Below, piece after piece: positions 9,756 to 18,814 of a DNA stretch of 64,000 bases. A model generated the notes under the pieces. That model ran no database searches and was not told the origin of the DNA. It saw only the letters and a program-made list of their open reading frames with translations. Made by a program: the position numbers and the translations under genes. Numbering within the stretch: position 1 is the stretch's first letter; every line of letters begins with the position of its first letter. The DNA comes from Pseudorhizobium banfieldiae (GTDB taxonomy: Bacteria; Pseudomonadota; Alphaproteobacteria; Rhizobiales; Rhizobiaceae). The stretch lies in the NCBI RefSeq assembly GCF_000967425.1, contig NZ_FO082820.1, forward strand, positions 1,984,001 to 2,048,000, read 5' to 3'.

Positions 9756-10457
9756 TCATATTCCCAAATAGGCTTCGCGGATGCGCGGATCGGCGATCAG
9801 TTCTTCCGCCGCGCCCGACATGGTTATGCGGCCCGTTTCCATGACATAGCCACGATCAGCGATCTTGAGAGCCCCGAAGGCGTTCTGCTCGACCAGAAGC
9901 ACGGTCACGTCGAGAGCCTTCAATCCCCGGACCACATCGAAGATCTGGCTGACGATGATCGGCGCCAGCCCCATCGACGGTTCGTCGAGCAGAAGGCATG
10001 AGGGCCGACCCATCAGCGCCCGCGCCATGGCGAGCATCTGCTGCTGGCCCCCCGAAAGCCCGCCTGCCGCCAGATTGCGCTTCTCCCGCAGGATCGGGAA
10101 CATCTGGAAGGCGTCCTCCATGTCCTTCTCGACCCGGTCGTCGTTGAACAGGAAGGCTCCGAGCCTCAGGTTCTCCTCGACGGTGAGATTGGTGAAGATC
10201 TGCCGCCCTTCGGGCGACTGAGCGAGACCACGGCGCAGCCGTTTGTAGGCCGGCACCGGCGTCAACGCCTCGCCACGGAACGTGATCTGCCCCGCCGTCA
10301 CCGGCTGGACACCGGAAAGGCAACGGAGGAGCGTCGTCTTCCCTGCCCCGTTGGCTCCCACCACCGTAACGATCTCGCCGCTGTCGACACTGAGGTCGAT
10401 CCCGTGCAGCACCTCGATGCGCCCATAGCGCGAACGCAAGCCCTCAACGGTCAGCAT
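9756..10457 (-). CDS. livF: LIV-type ABC transporter ATPase LivF
   Basis: A 233-residue ABC ATPase of the branched-chain amino acid (HAAT) class. It has Walker A GANGAGKTT, signature LSGGQQQMLAMARALM, Walker B CLLLDEPSMGLAP, and the LivF-type ending VMETGRITMSGAAEELIADP. It overlaps livG by 14 bases. Its position in a paa operon suggests that the transporter serves phenylacetate or a related aromatic acid rather than leucine; the protein itself does not show the substrate. Confidence 0.93.
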   Translation of the reverse strand: MLTVEGLRSRYGRIEVLHGIDLSVDSGEIVTVVGANGAGKTTLLRCLSGVQPVTAGQITFRGEALTPVPAYKRLRRGLAQSPEGRQIFTNLTVEENLRLGAFLFNDDRVEKDMEDAFQMFPILREKRNLAAGGLSGGQQQMLAMARALMGRPSCLLLDEPSMGLAPIIVSQIFDVVRGLKALDVTVLLVEQNAFGALKIADRGYVMETGRITMSGAAEELIADPRIREAYLGI

Positions 10458-11235
10458 GTTCAGCTCCCAGATAAGCGGCGATCACAGCCGGATCCTTGCT
10501 GACCGTGGCCGGGTCACCCTCGGCAATCTTCTCGCCATGGTCCAGAACAACGATGTGATTGGAAATCCGCATGACCATCTTCATGTCGTGCTCGACCAGC
10601 AGGATGGCGACGCCCGAGGCCGCCACCTCGGCAATCAGATGGTCGATCTCCGCGGTTTCCACGGCGTTGCAGCCAGCCGCAGGCTCGTCTAGCAGAAGTA
10701 TCTTCGGGTTCAACGCCAGGGCGCGGGCAATCTCCAGTCGCTTCAGCGAGCCATAGGAGAGGTTTCCCGCCTCGCGTTCCGCGGCCCGCTCCAGCCCGAC
10801 CCGGCCAAGCAGCGCCATCGCACCATCCCGAGCGGCTTCCGCCCGGCGGCGGGAACCCGGTAGGCCCAGCAGGTCGGCCAGGATCGACCCTTGCTCCTGC
10901 AGGTGGTAGCCGGTCACGGCATTGTCCAGCACGGACATAGACTGGAAGATTTGCAGGTTCTGGAAGGTTCTACTCATGCCGCGGCGGGCAAGCAGATGCG
11001 GCTCCATTCCCGTGACATCCTCGCCGTTGAGCACCACGCGACCACTGCCGGCCTGATAGATGCCCGAGATCATGTTGAAGAGCGTCGTCTTGCCGGCACC
11101 GTTCGGCCCGATCACCGAAACGATCTCTCCGGGCTTCACCTGGAAGCTGACGTCGTTGACGGCCTTCAAGCCACCGAAGGTGATCCCGAGACCCTCGACG
11201 GACAGAAGCGTCATCTGGCTATCGCGGTCGCTCAT
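10444..11235 (-). CDS. livG: LIV-type ABC transporter ATPase LivG
   Basis: A 263-residue ATPase with Walker A GPNGAGKTT, the LivG-type insert GRVVLNGEDVTGMEPH, signature LSYGSLKRLEIARAL (the LSYG variant normal for LivG) and Walker B ILLLDEPAAGCN. The start overlaps the livM stop as ATGA. It is the partner of LivF in the cytoplasmic ATPase dimer. Confidence 0.93.
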   Translation of the reverse strand: MSDRDSQMTLLSVEGLGITFGGLKAVNDVSFQVKPGEIVSVIGPNGAGKTTLFNMISGIYQAGSGRVVLNGEDVTGMEPHLLARRGMSRTFQNLQIFQSMSVLDNAVTGYHLQEQGSILADLLGLPGSRRRAEAARDGAMALLGRVGLERAAEREAGNLSYGSLKRLEIARALALNPKILLLDEPAAGCNAVETAEIDHLIAEVAASGVAILLVEHDMKMVMRISNHIVVLDHGEKIAEGDPATVSKDPAVIAAYLGAEHADR

Positions 11236-12188
11236 TCACCCGTCCCCCTCAGCTTGCGCAGGATCGAGGGCAGAAGCCCCTCGCGCAGGAAGATCATTAC
11301 CAGCATCATCACCAGACCCAGGACCAGTTGCTCGTATTCGGCAAAGACTGTCAGGACCTGCGGAAGCAACGTCAGTATGCCGGCGCCGAAAATGGCGCCA
11401 AGGACCGAGCCGACACCACCCAGAACTGCCATCGTGACCATCTCGATCGAATGCATAAAGCCTGCCACGTCGGGTGTGATGAACTTGTTCTGCAGCGCCA
11501 GGAGCGAGCCGGAAACCGAGGCATAGACGGCGGAGACAACGAAGGCGTTGAGCTTCATCCGGGCGACGTCGACACCAACCGTTCGCGCGGCGATCTCGGA
11601 CCCGTGCAGCGCCCTCAGCGCGCGCCCTGTCGGGCTGTTGTAGAGGTTGAGCGCGAGCCAGGCGCCGAGGAGCAGGCAGAGACCGGAGAAGAAATACCAG
11701 AACTCGCCGTTCGTGAGGTCCATTCCGAAATCCTTCAGCAGTCCGCGCAGACCGAGATCGGCCACGTCGATCCCGTCAGGCCCGCCCGTCAATTCCCGTT
11801 CGTTGTTGAGCACCATCGACACGAGAATGCCAAAGCCGAGCGAGGCGACCGCCAGGTAATAGCCCTTCAGCCGGAGGATCGGCCGGCCGACGAGCCACGC
11901 GAGCACCGCGGAGATGAGTGCGCCCAGCACGACCGCAAAGGCCGGGTGGATGCCGAGATGGACCGGAGCGAGCGCACAGGCATAGGCGCCGATACCCGCA
12001 AATCCGGCGTGGCCGAGGCTGATCTGCCCCGCATATCCCGTCAGGATCACGATACCGGTGACCGCAAGCCCGTTCACGAAGATCAGTGCCCCGACACGGT
12101 AGTAGTAGCCGGAGGGAAAGAAGAATGGCGTCAGCGCGATCAGCACGACAAGCGTGAGGAGGGTGGCCTGTTTGGGTGTCAGCTTCAT
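11232..12188 (-). CDS. livM: LIV-type ABC transporter permease LivM
   Basis: A 318-residue hydrophobic permease starting MKLTPKQATLL. It contains the LivM signature GYAGQISLGHAGFAGIGAYA, and YYLAVASLGFGIL and GRALRALHGSEIAARTVGVD in the cytoplasmic coupling region. An in-frame opening continues upstream to 12914, but that part lies over livH in another frame and is not protein-like. The ATG at 12188 follows the livH stop by two bases. Confidence 0.92.
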   Translation of the reverse strand: MKLTPKQATLLTLVVLIALTPFFFPSGYYYRVGALIFVNGLAVTGIVILTGYAGQISLGHAGFAGIGAYACALAPVHLGIHPAFAVVLGALISAVLAWLVGRPILRLKGYYLAVASLGFGILVSMVLNNERELTGGPDGIDVADLGLRGLLKDFGMDLTNGEFWYFFSGLCLLLGAWLALNLYNSPTGRALRALHGSEIAARTVGVDVARMKLNAFVVSAVYASVSGSLLALQNKFITPDVAGFMHSIEMVTMAVLGGVGSVLGAIFGAGILTLLPQVLTVFAEYEQLVLGLVMMLVMIFLREGLLPSILRKLRGTGE

Positions 12189-12190
12189 GG

Positions 12191-13063
12191 TTACACCCGT
12201 TGCGTCGCCTGGCGTCCAAAGAGACCATGCGGCAGGAAGAACAGCACCAGCAGGATCACGATGAACGCAGCCGCGTCCTTGTATTGCGATGACAGGTATC
12301 CGGCCGTCAGCGCCTCGATCAGACCGATGAGGAAACCGCCGACCAGCGCACCCTTGGGATTGCCCATGCCGCCCAGCATGGCGCCGGCGAAGCCTTTGAG
12401 GGCAAAGCCGATCCCGACACTGTAGGCGGTCAGCGTAATCGGGGTCGCAAGCACGCCGGCCAGGGCACCGATCGCGGCAGACAGCGCGAAGGAAAGGGTC
12501 ATAACGAAATTCGTGTTGATCCCCACCAGTTGGGCGGCCAGCCGGTTGTTGGATGTGGCCAGCACCGCGCGACCGAGGAGCGTGCGGGTAAAGAAGACCC
12601 ACAAGCCTGCGAAGATCACGAGTGCACCGCCAATCACCCAGAGGCTCTGGGGTAGGATCGTCGCGCCGCCGATCCGGAGCGGTTCGTCGCCGGAGAAGGC
12701 CGGGAACGTGTGAATCTGCTTGTCGAAGATCAGCTGCGCGCCGCCCTGAATGAAGATGGAGGCGCCGATGGTGATGATGATCAGCGAGACGACAGGCGCG
12801 CCGCGCGCCGGCTCGATCGCCAGCTTGTTGATCGCAACGCCAAGCGCCGCCGTCGCCACTATGGCGATCAGCGCAGCAAGCGGCAGGGGCAGCCCCGCGG
12901 CATAGACGAACCATGTGATCATGCCGCCCAGCATGACGAACTCGCCCTGCGCGAAGTTCACCACATCGGAAGCGTTGTAGATGAGCGTGAAGCCGAGCGC
13001 GACGAGCGCGTAGACCGCGCCGACCGTCACGCCGGAGAAAAGGAATTGCAGAAGCTCCGACAT
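12191..13063 (-). CDS. livH: LIV-type ABC transporter permease LivH
   Basis: A 290-residue permease with the LivH N-terminus FLFSGVTVGAVYALVALGFT, the NASDVVNFAQGEFVMLGGM segment and the coupling loop GRAVLATSNNRLAAQLVGIN. It is the inner-membrane partner of LivM. A gap of about 120 bases separates it from the binding-protein gene upstream. Confidence 0.93.
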   Translation of the reverse strand: MSELLQFLFSGVTVGAVYALVALGFTLIYNASDVVNFAQGEFVMLGGMITWFVYAAGLPLPLAALIAIVATAALGVAINKLAIEPARGAPVVSLIIITIGASIFIQGGAQLIFDKQIHTFPAFSGDEPLRIGGATILPQSLWVIGGALVIFAGLWVFFTRTLLGRAVLATSNNRLAAQLVGINTNFVMTLSFALSAAIGALAGVLATPITLTAYSVGIGFALKGFAGAMLGGMGNPKGALVGGFLIGLIEALTAGYLSSQYKDAAAFIVILLVLFFLPHGLFGRQATQRV

Positions 13064-13183
13064 GAGGCTCTCCGGCTCGGATAGGTGTCGCAGGGTTGCA
13101 CTTGGCCGGTCCGGCAGAGCCGGGCGCGGCCGTTACGATGACATGAGAGCCGGGTCGCGGCGGACCCGGCTCCGGTCAGGCAA

Positions 13184-14329
13184 TCATTCCACCAGGGCCC
13201 ACTTACCGTCCTTGATTTCCAGCATGCGGAACGCCGACAGGTCGAGACCCAGGTGATCCTCGGGAGAGAAAGTGTAGCTACCGGTCGTGCCGGCGAGGCC
13301 GGAGGTCGACTCGATCGCGTCACGGATTGCGGCCGGCTCGGCCGAACCTGCACGCTTCAAGGAATCCGTGAGAATGAGGAAGGCATCGTGGGCATAGCCG
13401 CCGAACGTGCTGACCGGCGCCTTGAACTTGCCCTCGTAGGCGGTCTTGTAGGTCGTGACGACCGGCTTCTGGGCATCGTCATCCGCGAGCAGGCCGGCAA
13501 CCAGAAGCGCCGTGCCGGGAAGACGCACGCCTTCTGCCGCGTCGGCACCGGCGAGCTCGATGAAGCCATCGGATGCTACGCCATGTGACTGGTAGAGCGG
13601 CAGGTCGATTGCGAGCTGCTTGTAGTTGCGGGTCACGATGGACGGGCCCTGGCCGAAACCGGGGTTGAGAACCGCCTGCACGCCTTCGGCACCCTTGATC
13701 TTGGTGAGCTGCGCCGTCATGTCGGCATCCTTGGGATCATAGGTTTCGTCGGCGACGATCTCGATGCCGTAGTCTCCGACAACCGACTTGCACTGCGCCT
13801 GCATCGAGGCACCGAAGCCGTCGGTGCCGGAAATCATGCCGACCTTGGTGTAGCCCTGCTTCTTCATGTCCTCGAAGATCTTCTGGCAGGCCATGCGGTC
13901 GGTATGGGGGGTCTTGAAGGTAAACGGCTTCACCGGGTCGATGATGTCGATCGCACCGGCCAGCGAGATGAACGGGATCTCGGCATCCTCGGTTACCGAA
14001 AGGATCGACATGGACGTGCCGGTCGTGGTGCCGCCGATGATGGCAACGACCTCGTCATCCTCGACGAGACGTGTGGCAAAGGTGCGCGCCTTGTTCGGGT
14101 CGCCACCATCGTCGTAGAGCACCAGCTTGATTTCCTCGCCATTGATGCCGCCGGCGGCATTCAGTTCCTCGACGAGCATTTCAAGCGTCTTCGCCTCCGG
14201 GTCGCCCAGGAAGGCGGCAGGTCCCGTCGCCGAAACGCTGGCACCGATGCGGACCTCGGCCTGAGCGGCCGGTGACAGGCCGAGGCCGGCCAGAAGTACG
14301 AGTGCGGTAGTGGTCAGAGCCTTTTTCAT
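13184..14329 (-). CDS. livK: LIV-type ABC transporter binding protein (LivK-like, candidate aromatic-acid binder)
   Basis: A 381-residue periplasmic binding protein of the type I (Leu/Ile/Val) fold. It has a signal peptide MKKALTTTALVLLAGLGLSPA ending near AQA, followed by EVRIGASVSATGPAAFLGDP. The AIIGGTTTGTSMSILSVTED segment corresponds to the ligand Ser/Thr loop. It sits between paaN and livH, so I infer a role in phenylacetate or aromatic uptake. The gene symbol reflects the fold, not a proven substrate. Confidence 0.85.
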   Translation of the reverse strand: MKKALTTTALVLLAGLGLSPAAQAEVRIGASVSATGPAAFLGDPEAKTLEMLVEELNAAGGINGEEIKLVLYDDGGDPNKARTFATRLVEDDEVVAIIGGTTTGTSMSILSVTEDAEIPFISLAGAIDIIDPVKPFTFKTPHTDRMACQKIFEDMKKQGYTKVGMISGTDGFGASMQAQCKSVVGDYGIEIVADETYDPKDADMTAQLTKIKGAEGVQAVLNPGFGQGPSIVTRNYKQLAIDLPLYQSHGVASDGFIELAGADAAEGVRLPGTALLVAGLLADDDAQKPVVTTYKTAYEGKFKAPVSTFGGYAHDAFLILTDSLKRAGSAEPAAIRDAIESTSGLAGTTGSYTFSPEDHLGLDLSAFRMLEIKDGKWALVE

Positions 14330-14365
14330 TCTACTCTCCTCCTCGAGAATGATGCGATGATGATA

Positions 14366-16015
14366 TCAGGAAGTGACGGTCCGCCGCCACATGACGCGGC
14401 GGAACCGGGTTGCGACAAAAGCGGTGTCCGTCAGGCTCGCATTGCCAGCCGGATTGGCGCCCGTGACGTGGAAGTCGCTGAACGCAGCGGACTGGTTGAC
14501 GAAGATGTTGCCGGTCAGGTTGATCGACAGATTGACGCCCGCTGCCGTGAAAGCTGCGATGGCCCGCCCAATCCGGTTCTCGTCGGTATCGTAGAGTGCA
14601 GCCGTGATGGCGCCCTTGCGTGCGGCAAGGTCAGTTGCCCGAGCGATGCCGTCATCGGCATCCTTCGTGGCGACGAGGAAGGCCACCGGTCCGAAACATT
14701 CGGATTCAGCGAGCGCGTCACCGGCGTCTACGGCCATCAGCAGCGGTGTGGCGGTGCGTCCCTCGCCCAAGGCGCCGGACTCACGGATCACCCGGCCTCT
14801 GGCACGGACGCTGTCGCGCCGGGCAAGCGTTGCCGGATTGGCAACAGCGCCGCAGACGCCCGCTGCCCGCGCCGGATCGTCCAGCAGCGCGTCGATTGCC
14901 TTGCCGATGCCATCTGCCACGCTGTCGAAGCTCAGATGCCCCTTGTCGGTGTCAATCCCGTCGACAGAAATGTAGATGTTCTGCGGCGCCGTGCACATCT
15001 GCCCGGAATAGAGCGACAGAGAGAAGGCGAGGTTCGCACACATGCCGTCAAAGTCGTCCGTCCCGGCGATGACGACGCTGTTGACACCTGCCTCTTCGGT
15101 GAAGAGCTGCGCCTGTCGCGCATTCTCCCGCAGCCAGCCGCCGAACTGGTTGGAGCCCGTATAGTCGATTAGCTTGACGGCCGGATCGGTGGCCAGTTCC
15201 GTGGTGATCTCCGCGCCCGGCGCATCCACGGCCAGCAGCACAGCGTCCATGGGCAGGCCTTCTTCGGCCAACACCTCGCGGGCAACGCGCACCGTCAGCG
15301 CCATCGGCAGGATGGCAGCCGGATGCGGCTTGACGATGACGGGATTACCTGTGGCGAGGCTCGCAAACAGGCCGGGATAACTGTTCCAGGTCGGAAAGGT
15401 GTTGCAGCCTATGGTCAGGGCGACACCGGCGGGAACCAGCGTCCAGTGCTTTTCGAGAAGGATCGGCGCGGCCTTGCCTTGCGGCTTTTCCCACCGGGCC
15501 TCTGTCGGGAAACGGGTCATCTCCTCCCAGGCCACTGCCACCGCTTCGAGACCTCGATCCTGGGCATGAGGACCGCCCGCCTGGAACGCCATCGCGAAGG
15601 CCTGTCCGGTCGTATGCTGTGTCGCATGACCAATCAGGAAGCTCATCCGGTTCAGGCGGTGGAGGATCTCCAGGCAGACGCCGACGCGCGCCTCGACCCC
15701 GGCCGCAGCCAGTGCCGGTGCTGCATTCCTCGCCGCGGCAATCAAGACGGCCGGCTCACAGGCGGGATAAGTAATGCCGAGCTCGGGGCCGAAGGGGGAC
15801 ACTTCCGCGCCTCGGCGAGACGATTCGGGATGGCCGGGGAGTTGGAAGGGCTTTCCCGTCAGTCCCGCATAAGCGGCTTCGCCATCCGCCTTCGCCGTCT
15901 CGCCATAGTTCTTGCTGCTGGGGGCTTCCGGATATGGTGTCCAGTAGCTGCGCTCGTGCAGTGCCGTGACGGCACGCTCCAGAAGCGCGCGATGGCGGCT
16001 GAACAGATCGGTCAT
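14366..16015 (-). CDS. paaN: phenylacetate degradation aldehyde dehydrogenase-like protein PaaN
   Basis: A 549-residue aldehyde-dehydrogenase superfamily protein of the PaaN (second type) family. It lacks the C-terminal hot-dog hydratase of PaaZ. Visible elements are WTLVPAGVALTIGCNTFPTW, VIVKPHPAAILP, the glutamate region FTEEAGVNSVVIAG, and the nucleophile Cys in SGQMCTAPQNIYIS. The family is linked to ring opening or oxidation of the phenylacetate ring-1,2-epoxide product. The genome also has a full PaaZ (19550-21619), so PaaN is probably auxiliary or handles another aldehyde. It is divergent from paaG across a PaaR-type operator and leads the paaN-liv operon. Confidence 0.9.
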   Translation of the reverse strand: MTDLFSRHRALLERAVTALHERSYWTPYPEAPSSKNYGETAKADGEAAYAGLTGKPFQLPGHPESSRRGAEVSPFGPELGITYPACEPAVLIAAARNAAPALAAAGVEARVGVCLEILHRLNRMSFLIGHATQHTTGQAFAMAFQAGGPHAQDRGLEAVAVAWEEMTRFPTEARWEKPQGKAAPILLEKHWTLVPAGVALTIGCNTFPTWNSYPGLFASLATGNPVIVKPHPAAILPMALTVRVAREVLAEEGLPMDAVLLAVDAPGAEITTELATDPAVKLIDYTGSNQFGGWLRENARQAQLFTEEAGVNSVVIAGTDDFDGMCANLAFSLSLYSGQMCTAPQNIYISVDGIDTDKGHLSFDSVADGIGKAIDALLDDPARAAGVCGAVANPATLARRDSVRARGRVIRESGALGEGRTATPLLMAVDAGDALAESECFGPVAFLVATKDADDGIARATDLAARKGAITAALYDTDENRIGRAIAAFTAAGVNLSINLTGNIFVNQSAAFSDFHVTGANPAGNASLTDTAFVATRFRRVMWRRTVTS

Positions 16016-16061
16016 GGCATTCTCCCAACCCGGGCTCCTCCCCGGTCGCCTTTATAATTGA

Positions 16062-16073
16062 CCGACCGGTCGG
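16062..16073. promoter_or_regulatory. predicted PaaR (TetR) operator between paaN and paaG
   Basis: The perfect 12-bp palindrome CCGACCGGTCGG lies directly after TATAAT (16053-16058) in the divergent paaN/paaG region. A site differing by one base stands before paaJ at 27469-27480. The shared core CCGACCGRTCGG resembles TetR-family PaaR sites known from other proteobacteria, and paaR is in the adjacent operon. Confidence 0.7.
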
Positions 16074-16127
16074 ACTATGCAACAAGAATCTTCAGGAGCC
16101 GCCGGGAGATGCGGCAGGGAGATAGAG

Positions 16128-16922
16128 ATGACCGGTTCGGAAACGGTTCTGTCGACTCTTGTCGATGGCGTATTGAAGCTCACCCTCAACCGACCAGACA
16201 AGCTGAATTCCTTCAATGAGGAAATGCACCTCGCCTTCCGCGCCGGGCTCGAGCAGGCCGGCGACGACTCGGAGGTGCGTGCCGTTCTGATCACCGGGTC
16301 GGGACGCGGCTTCTGCGCGGGGCAGGATCTCGGAGACCGGGACCCGCGCAAGGGTGGCCCTGCCCCCGATCTCGGCCACACGCTCGAGACCTTTTACAAT
16401 CCCAACCTGCGGCTCATCCGAGCGCTGGAAAAGCCGGTCGTCTGCGCGGTGAACGGCGTGGCTGCAGGCGCCGGCGCCAACATCGCTCTCGCTTGCGACA
16501 TCGTGCTGGCGGCCCGTTCGGCCAAGTTCATCCAGGCATTCTCCAAGATCGGACTGATCCCCGACGCAGGCGGCAGCTGGAGCCTTGCCCGCATACTGGG
16601 CGAACCGCGCGCCAAGGCGCTGGCGCTCACGGCCGAACCGGTGACGGCGGAGAAGGCCGCCGAGTGGGGCATGATCTGGAAGGCCGTGGATGATGACCAA
16701 TTGATCAACGAAGCCACGGCGCTCGCGGGGAGCCTTGCCGGCGGTCCGACCATCGGCCTGGGCCTCACGAAGCGACTAATCCAGGCGGCAGCGACCAACA
16801 GCCTCGACATGCACCTAGACATGGAGCGTGACTGCCAGCGGACGGCCGGTCGTACTGCAGACTATGCCGAAGGTGTCACCGCCTTCCTCGAGAAACGCAA
16901 GCCGGAGTTCAAGGGCCGATGA
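16128..16922 (+). CDS. paaG: ring-1,2-epoxyphenylacetyl-CoA isomerase PaaG
   Basis: A 264-residue crotonase-fold enzyme. GRGFCAGQDLGDRDP and NGVAAGAGANIALACDIVLA form the CoA and oxyanion-hole region, and IGLIPDAGGSWSLARILG carries the PaaG-type catalytic Asp in place of the second hydratase Glu. It converts the ring epoxide to the seven-membered oxepin-CoA. Start at 16128: GGGAGATAGAG precedes it, and the further upstream codons look non-coding. Its stop overlaps the paaI start as ATGA. First gene of paaGIKR. Confidence 0.92.
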   Translation: MTGSETVLSTLVDGVLKLTLNRPDKLNSFNEEMHLAFRAGLEQAGDDSEVRAVLITGSGRGFCAGQDLGDRDPRKGGPAPDLGHTLETFYNPNLRLIRALEKPVVCAVNGVAAGAGANIALACDIVLAARSAKFIQAFSKIGLIPDAGGSWSLARILGEPRAKALALTAEPVTAEKAAEWGMIWKAVDDDQLINEATALAGSLAGGPTIGLGLTKRLIQAAATNSLDMHLDMERDCQRTAGRTADYAEGVTAFLEKRKPEFKGR

Positions 16923-17368
16923 AAGCCGTTCCCGAAATGAGCCCACAGGAACTCGCCGAAGCCTCCGCACGGGCGATGTGGAACGATGATGCGGCCAGCC
17001 AACGGCTCGGCATGAGCCTGGACCATATTGCGCCCGGCCACGCGACGCTCTCCGTCACTGTCACGGAGGCGATGTCGAACGGCCATGGCAACTGCCATGG
17101 AGGCTACATATTCACCCTCGCCGACAGCGCCTTCGCCTTCGCCTGCAACAGCTATAATGAGATGGTCGTCGCACAGCACTGCTCGATCACCTACATCAAC
17201 CCGGTCCGCATCGGCGACCGGTTGACCGCCACGGCCGCCGAGGTCTCGCGTCGCGGCCGCTCCGGCATCTACGACATCCGCATCACCAACCAGGACGGCG
17301 TCCACGTTGCCGAGTTCCGCGGCCACTCGCGCACCGTCAAGGGCACCCACGTTCCGGTCGACGCCTGA
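16919..17368 (+). CDS. paaI: hydroxyphenylacetyl-CoA thioesterase PaaI
   Basis: A 149-residue hot-dog fold thioesterase. The active-site stretch GNCHGGYIFTLADSAFAFAC matches PaaI (HGG followed by the catalytic Asp), then NPVRIGDRLTATAAEVSRRG. It releases CoA from dead-end or by-product hydroxyphenylacetyl-CoA thioesters and so protects the CoA pool. It is translationally coupled to paaG by a 4-base overlap. Confidence 0.93.
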   Translation: MKAVPEMSPQELAEASARAMWNDDAASQRLGMSLDHIAPGHATLSVTVTEAMSNGHGNCHGGYIFTLADSAFAFACNSYNEMVVAQHCSITYINPVRIGDRLTATAAEVSRRGRSGIYDIRITNQDGVHVAEFRGHSRTVKGTHVPVDA

Positions 17369-17396
17369 CCGCGCCAGCATTCCAAGGGAGGAAGCC

Positions 17397-18707
17397 ATGG
17401 AAGATCTGACCCCGAACCCGAAAGACCTGGACCCGATCGAGACAGCATCGCGCGATGAGATCGAAGCGCTGCAGTTCCATCGGATGAAACGGTCGCTGAA
17501 GCATGCCTATGAGAACTCGCCCTTTTACCGGAAGCGCTTCATCGAGCAGGATGTACATCCCGAGGAACTGAAGTCGCTCAAGGACATCGCCAAGTTCCCG
17601 TTCACCACCAAGCAGGACCTGCGCGACACCTATCCCTTCGGCATGTTCGCCGTGCCGCAGTCCAAGCTGGTGCGCATCCACGGCTCCTCCGGCACCACCG
17701 GCAAGCCTACGGTGGTCGGCTATACCGCGGCCGACATCGACCATTGGGCGAACCTCATCGCTCGCTCGATTCGTGCGGCAGGCGGCCGCCCCGGTGACAT
17801 GCTCCACAACGCCTATGGCTATGGCCTCTTCACCGGCGGCCTTGGCGCACATTACGGCGCCGAGCGGCTGGGCTGCACCGTCATTCCGATCTCCGGTGGA
17901 ATGACCGAGCGGCAGGTCACCCTGATGCACGACTTCAAGCCGCAGATCATCATGGTGACGCCGAGCTACATGCTGTCGATCCTCGACGAATTCAGGCGCC
18001 AGGGACTGGACCCGCGGGCGTCCTCCCTGAAGGTGGGGATATTCGGTGCTGAGCCATGGACCAACGCGATGCGGCAGGAGATCGAGGAAGCATTCGACAT
18101 GCATGCTGTCGACATCTACGGGCTTTCCGAAGTGATGGGCCCGGGCGTTGCCCAGGAATGCGTGGAGACGAAGGACGGCCTGCACATCTGGGAGGATCAC
18201 TTCTATCCGGAGATCATCGACCCGGTGACGGGTGAAGTGCTGCCGGATGGCGAACTCGGCGAACTGGTGTTCACGACGCTGACCAAGGAAGGCCTGCCGA
18301 TGGTGCGCTACCGCACCCGCGACCTTACCCGCCTCTTGCCCGGTACCGCTCGCTCGATGCGGCGGATGGAGAAGATCACCGGCCGGAGCGACGATATGAT
18401 CATCCTTCGCGGCGTCAATGTCTTCCCGACCCAGATCGAGGAGCAGATCCTGAAGTGCAAGGGACTGGCGCCGCATTTCCAGATCGAACTGACGCGCAGC
18501 GGCCGGATGGACAACATGACCGTCCATGTCGAATGCACGGCCGACCTGTCCGCCGAGGACGCACGCGCCTTCTCGGCCAAGGAACTTGCACATCACATCA
18601 AGTCGGTGGTGGGCGTCACCACGCGTGTTCTCGTCTGTGATCCGAGGGGCGTTCCCCGGTCGGAAGGCAAGGCGAAGCGCGTCGTCGACAACCGGCCGAA
18701 GGAGTGA
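17397..18707 (+). CDS. paaK: phenylacetate-CoA ligase PaaK
   Basis: A 436-residue adenylate-forming enzyme that makes phenylacetyl-CoA from phenylacetate, CoA and ATP, the entry step of the pathway. The P-loop IHGSSGTTGKPTVVGYT, NAYGYGLFTGGLGAHYGAE, the adenylation motif VDIYGLSEVMGPGVAQEC and the hinge GRSDDMIILRGVNVFPTQIE are all present. The ATG at 17397 follows an excellent AGGGAGGAAG; the longer frame from 17307 overlaps paaI. Confidence 0.96.
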   Translation: MEDLTPNPKDLDPIETASRDEIEALQFHRMKRSLKHAYENSPFYRKRFIEQDVHPEELKSLKDIAKFPFTTKQDLRDTYPFGMFAVPQSKLVRIHGSSGTTGKPTVVGYTAADIDHWANLIARSIRAAGGRPGDMLHNAYGYGLFTGGLGAHYGAERLGCTVIPISGGMTERQVTLMHDFKPQIIMVTPSYMLSILDEFRRQGLDPRASSLKVGIFGAEPWTNAMRQEIEEAFDMHAVDIYGLSEVMGPGVAQECVETKDGLHIWEDHFYPEIIDPVTGEVLPDGELGELVFTTLTKEGLPMVRYRTRDLTRLLPGTARSMRRMEKITGRSDDMIILRGVNVFPTQIEEQILKCKGLAPHFQIELTRSGRMDNMTVHVECTADLSAEDARAFSAKELAHHIKSVVGVTTRVLVCDPRGVPRSEGKAKRVVDNRPKE

Positions 18708-18814
18708 TCCACGCGGGGTGACAAGCACCTCCGCAGTCATTAGATGAAACAGGTCTCGCGGGGTCGCATTCAAGCAACGACCGCGAGGCCCGAGATATTT
18801 TGGAAAGAATTGCC

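Noticed and set aside
8477..9844. 455-residue plus-strand frame opposite the hydratase/dehydrogenase fusion
   Set aside because: It is an antisense shadow; the minus strand carries catalytic motifs and correct operon overlaps.
11232..12914. 560-residue minus-strand frame containing livM
   Set aside because: The first 240 residues lie over livH in another frame and have no protein-like pattern; LivM starts at 12188.
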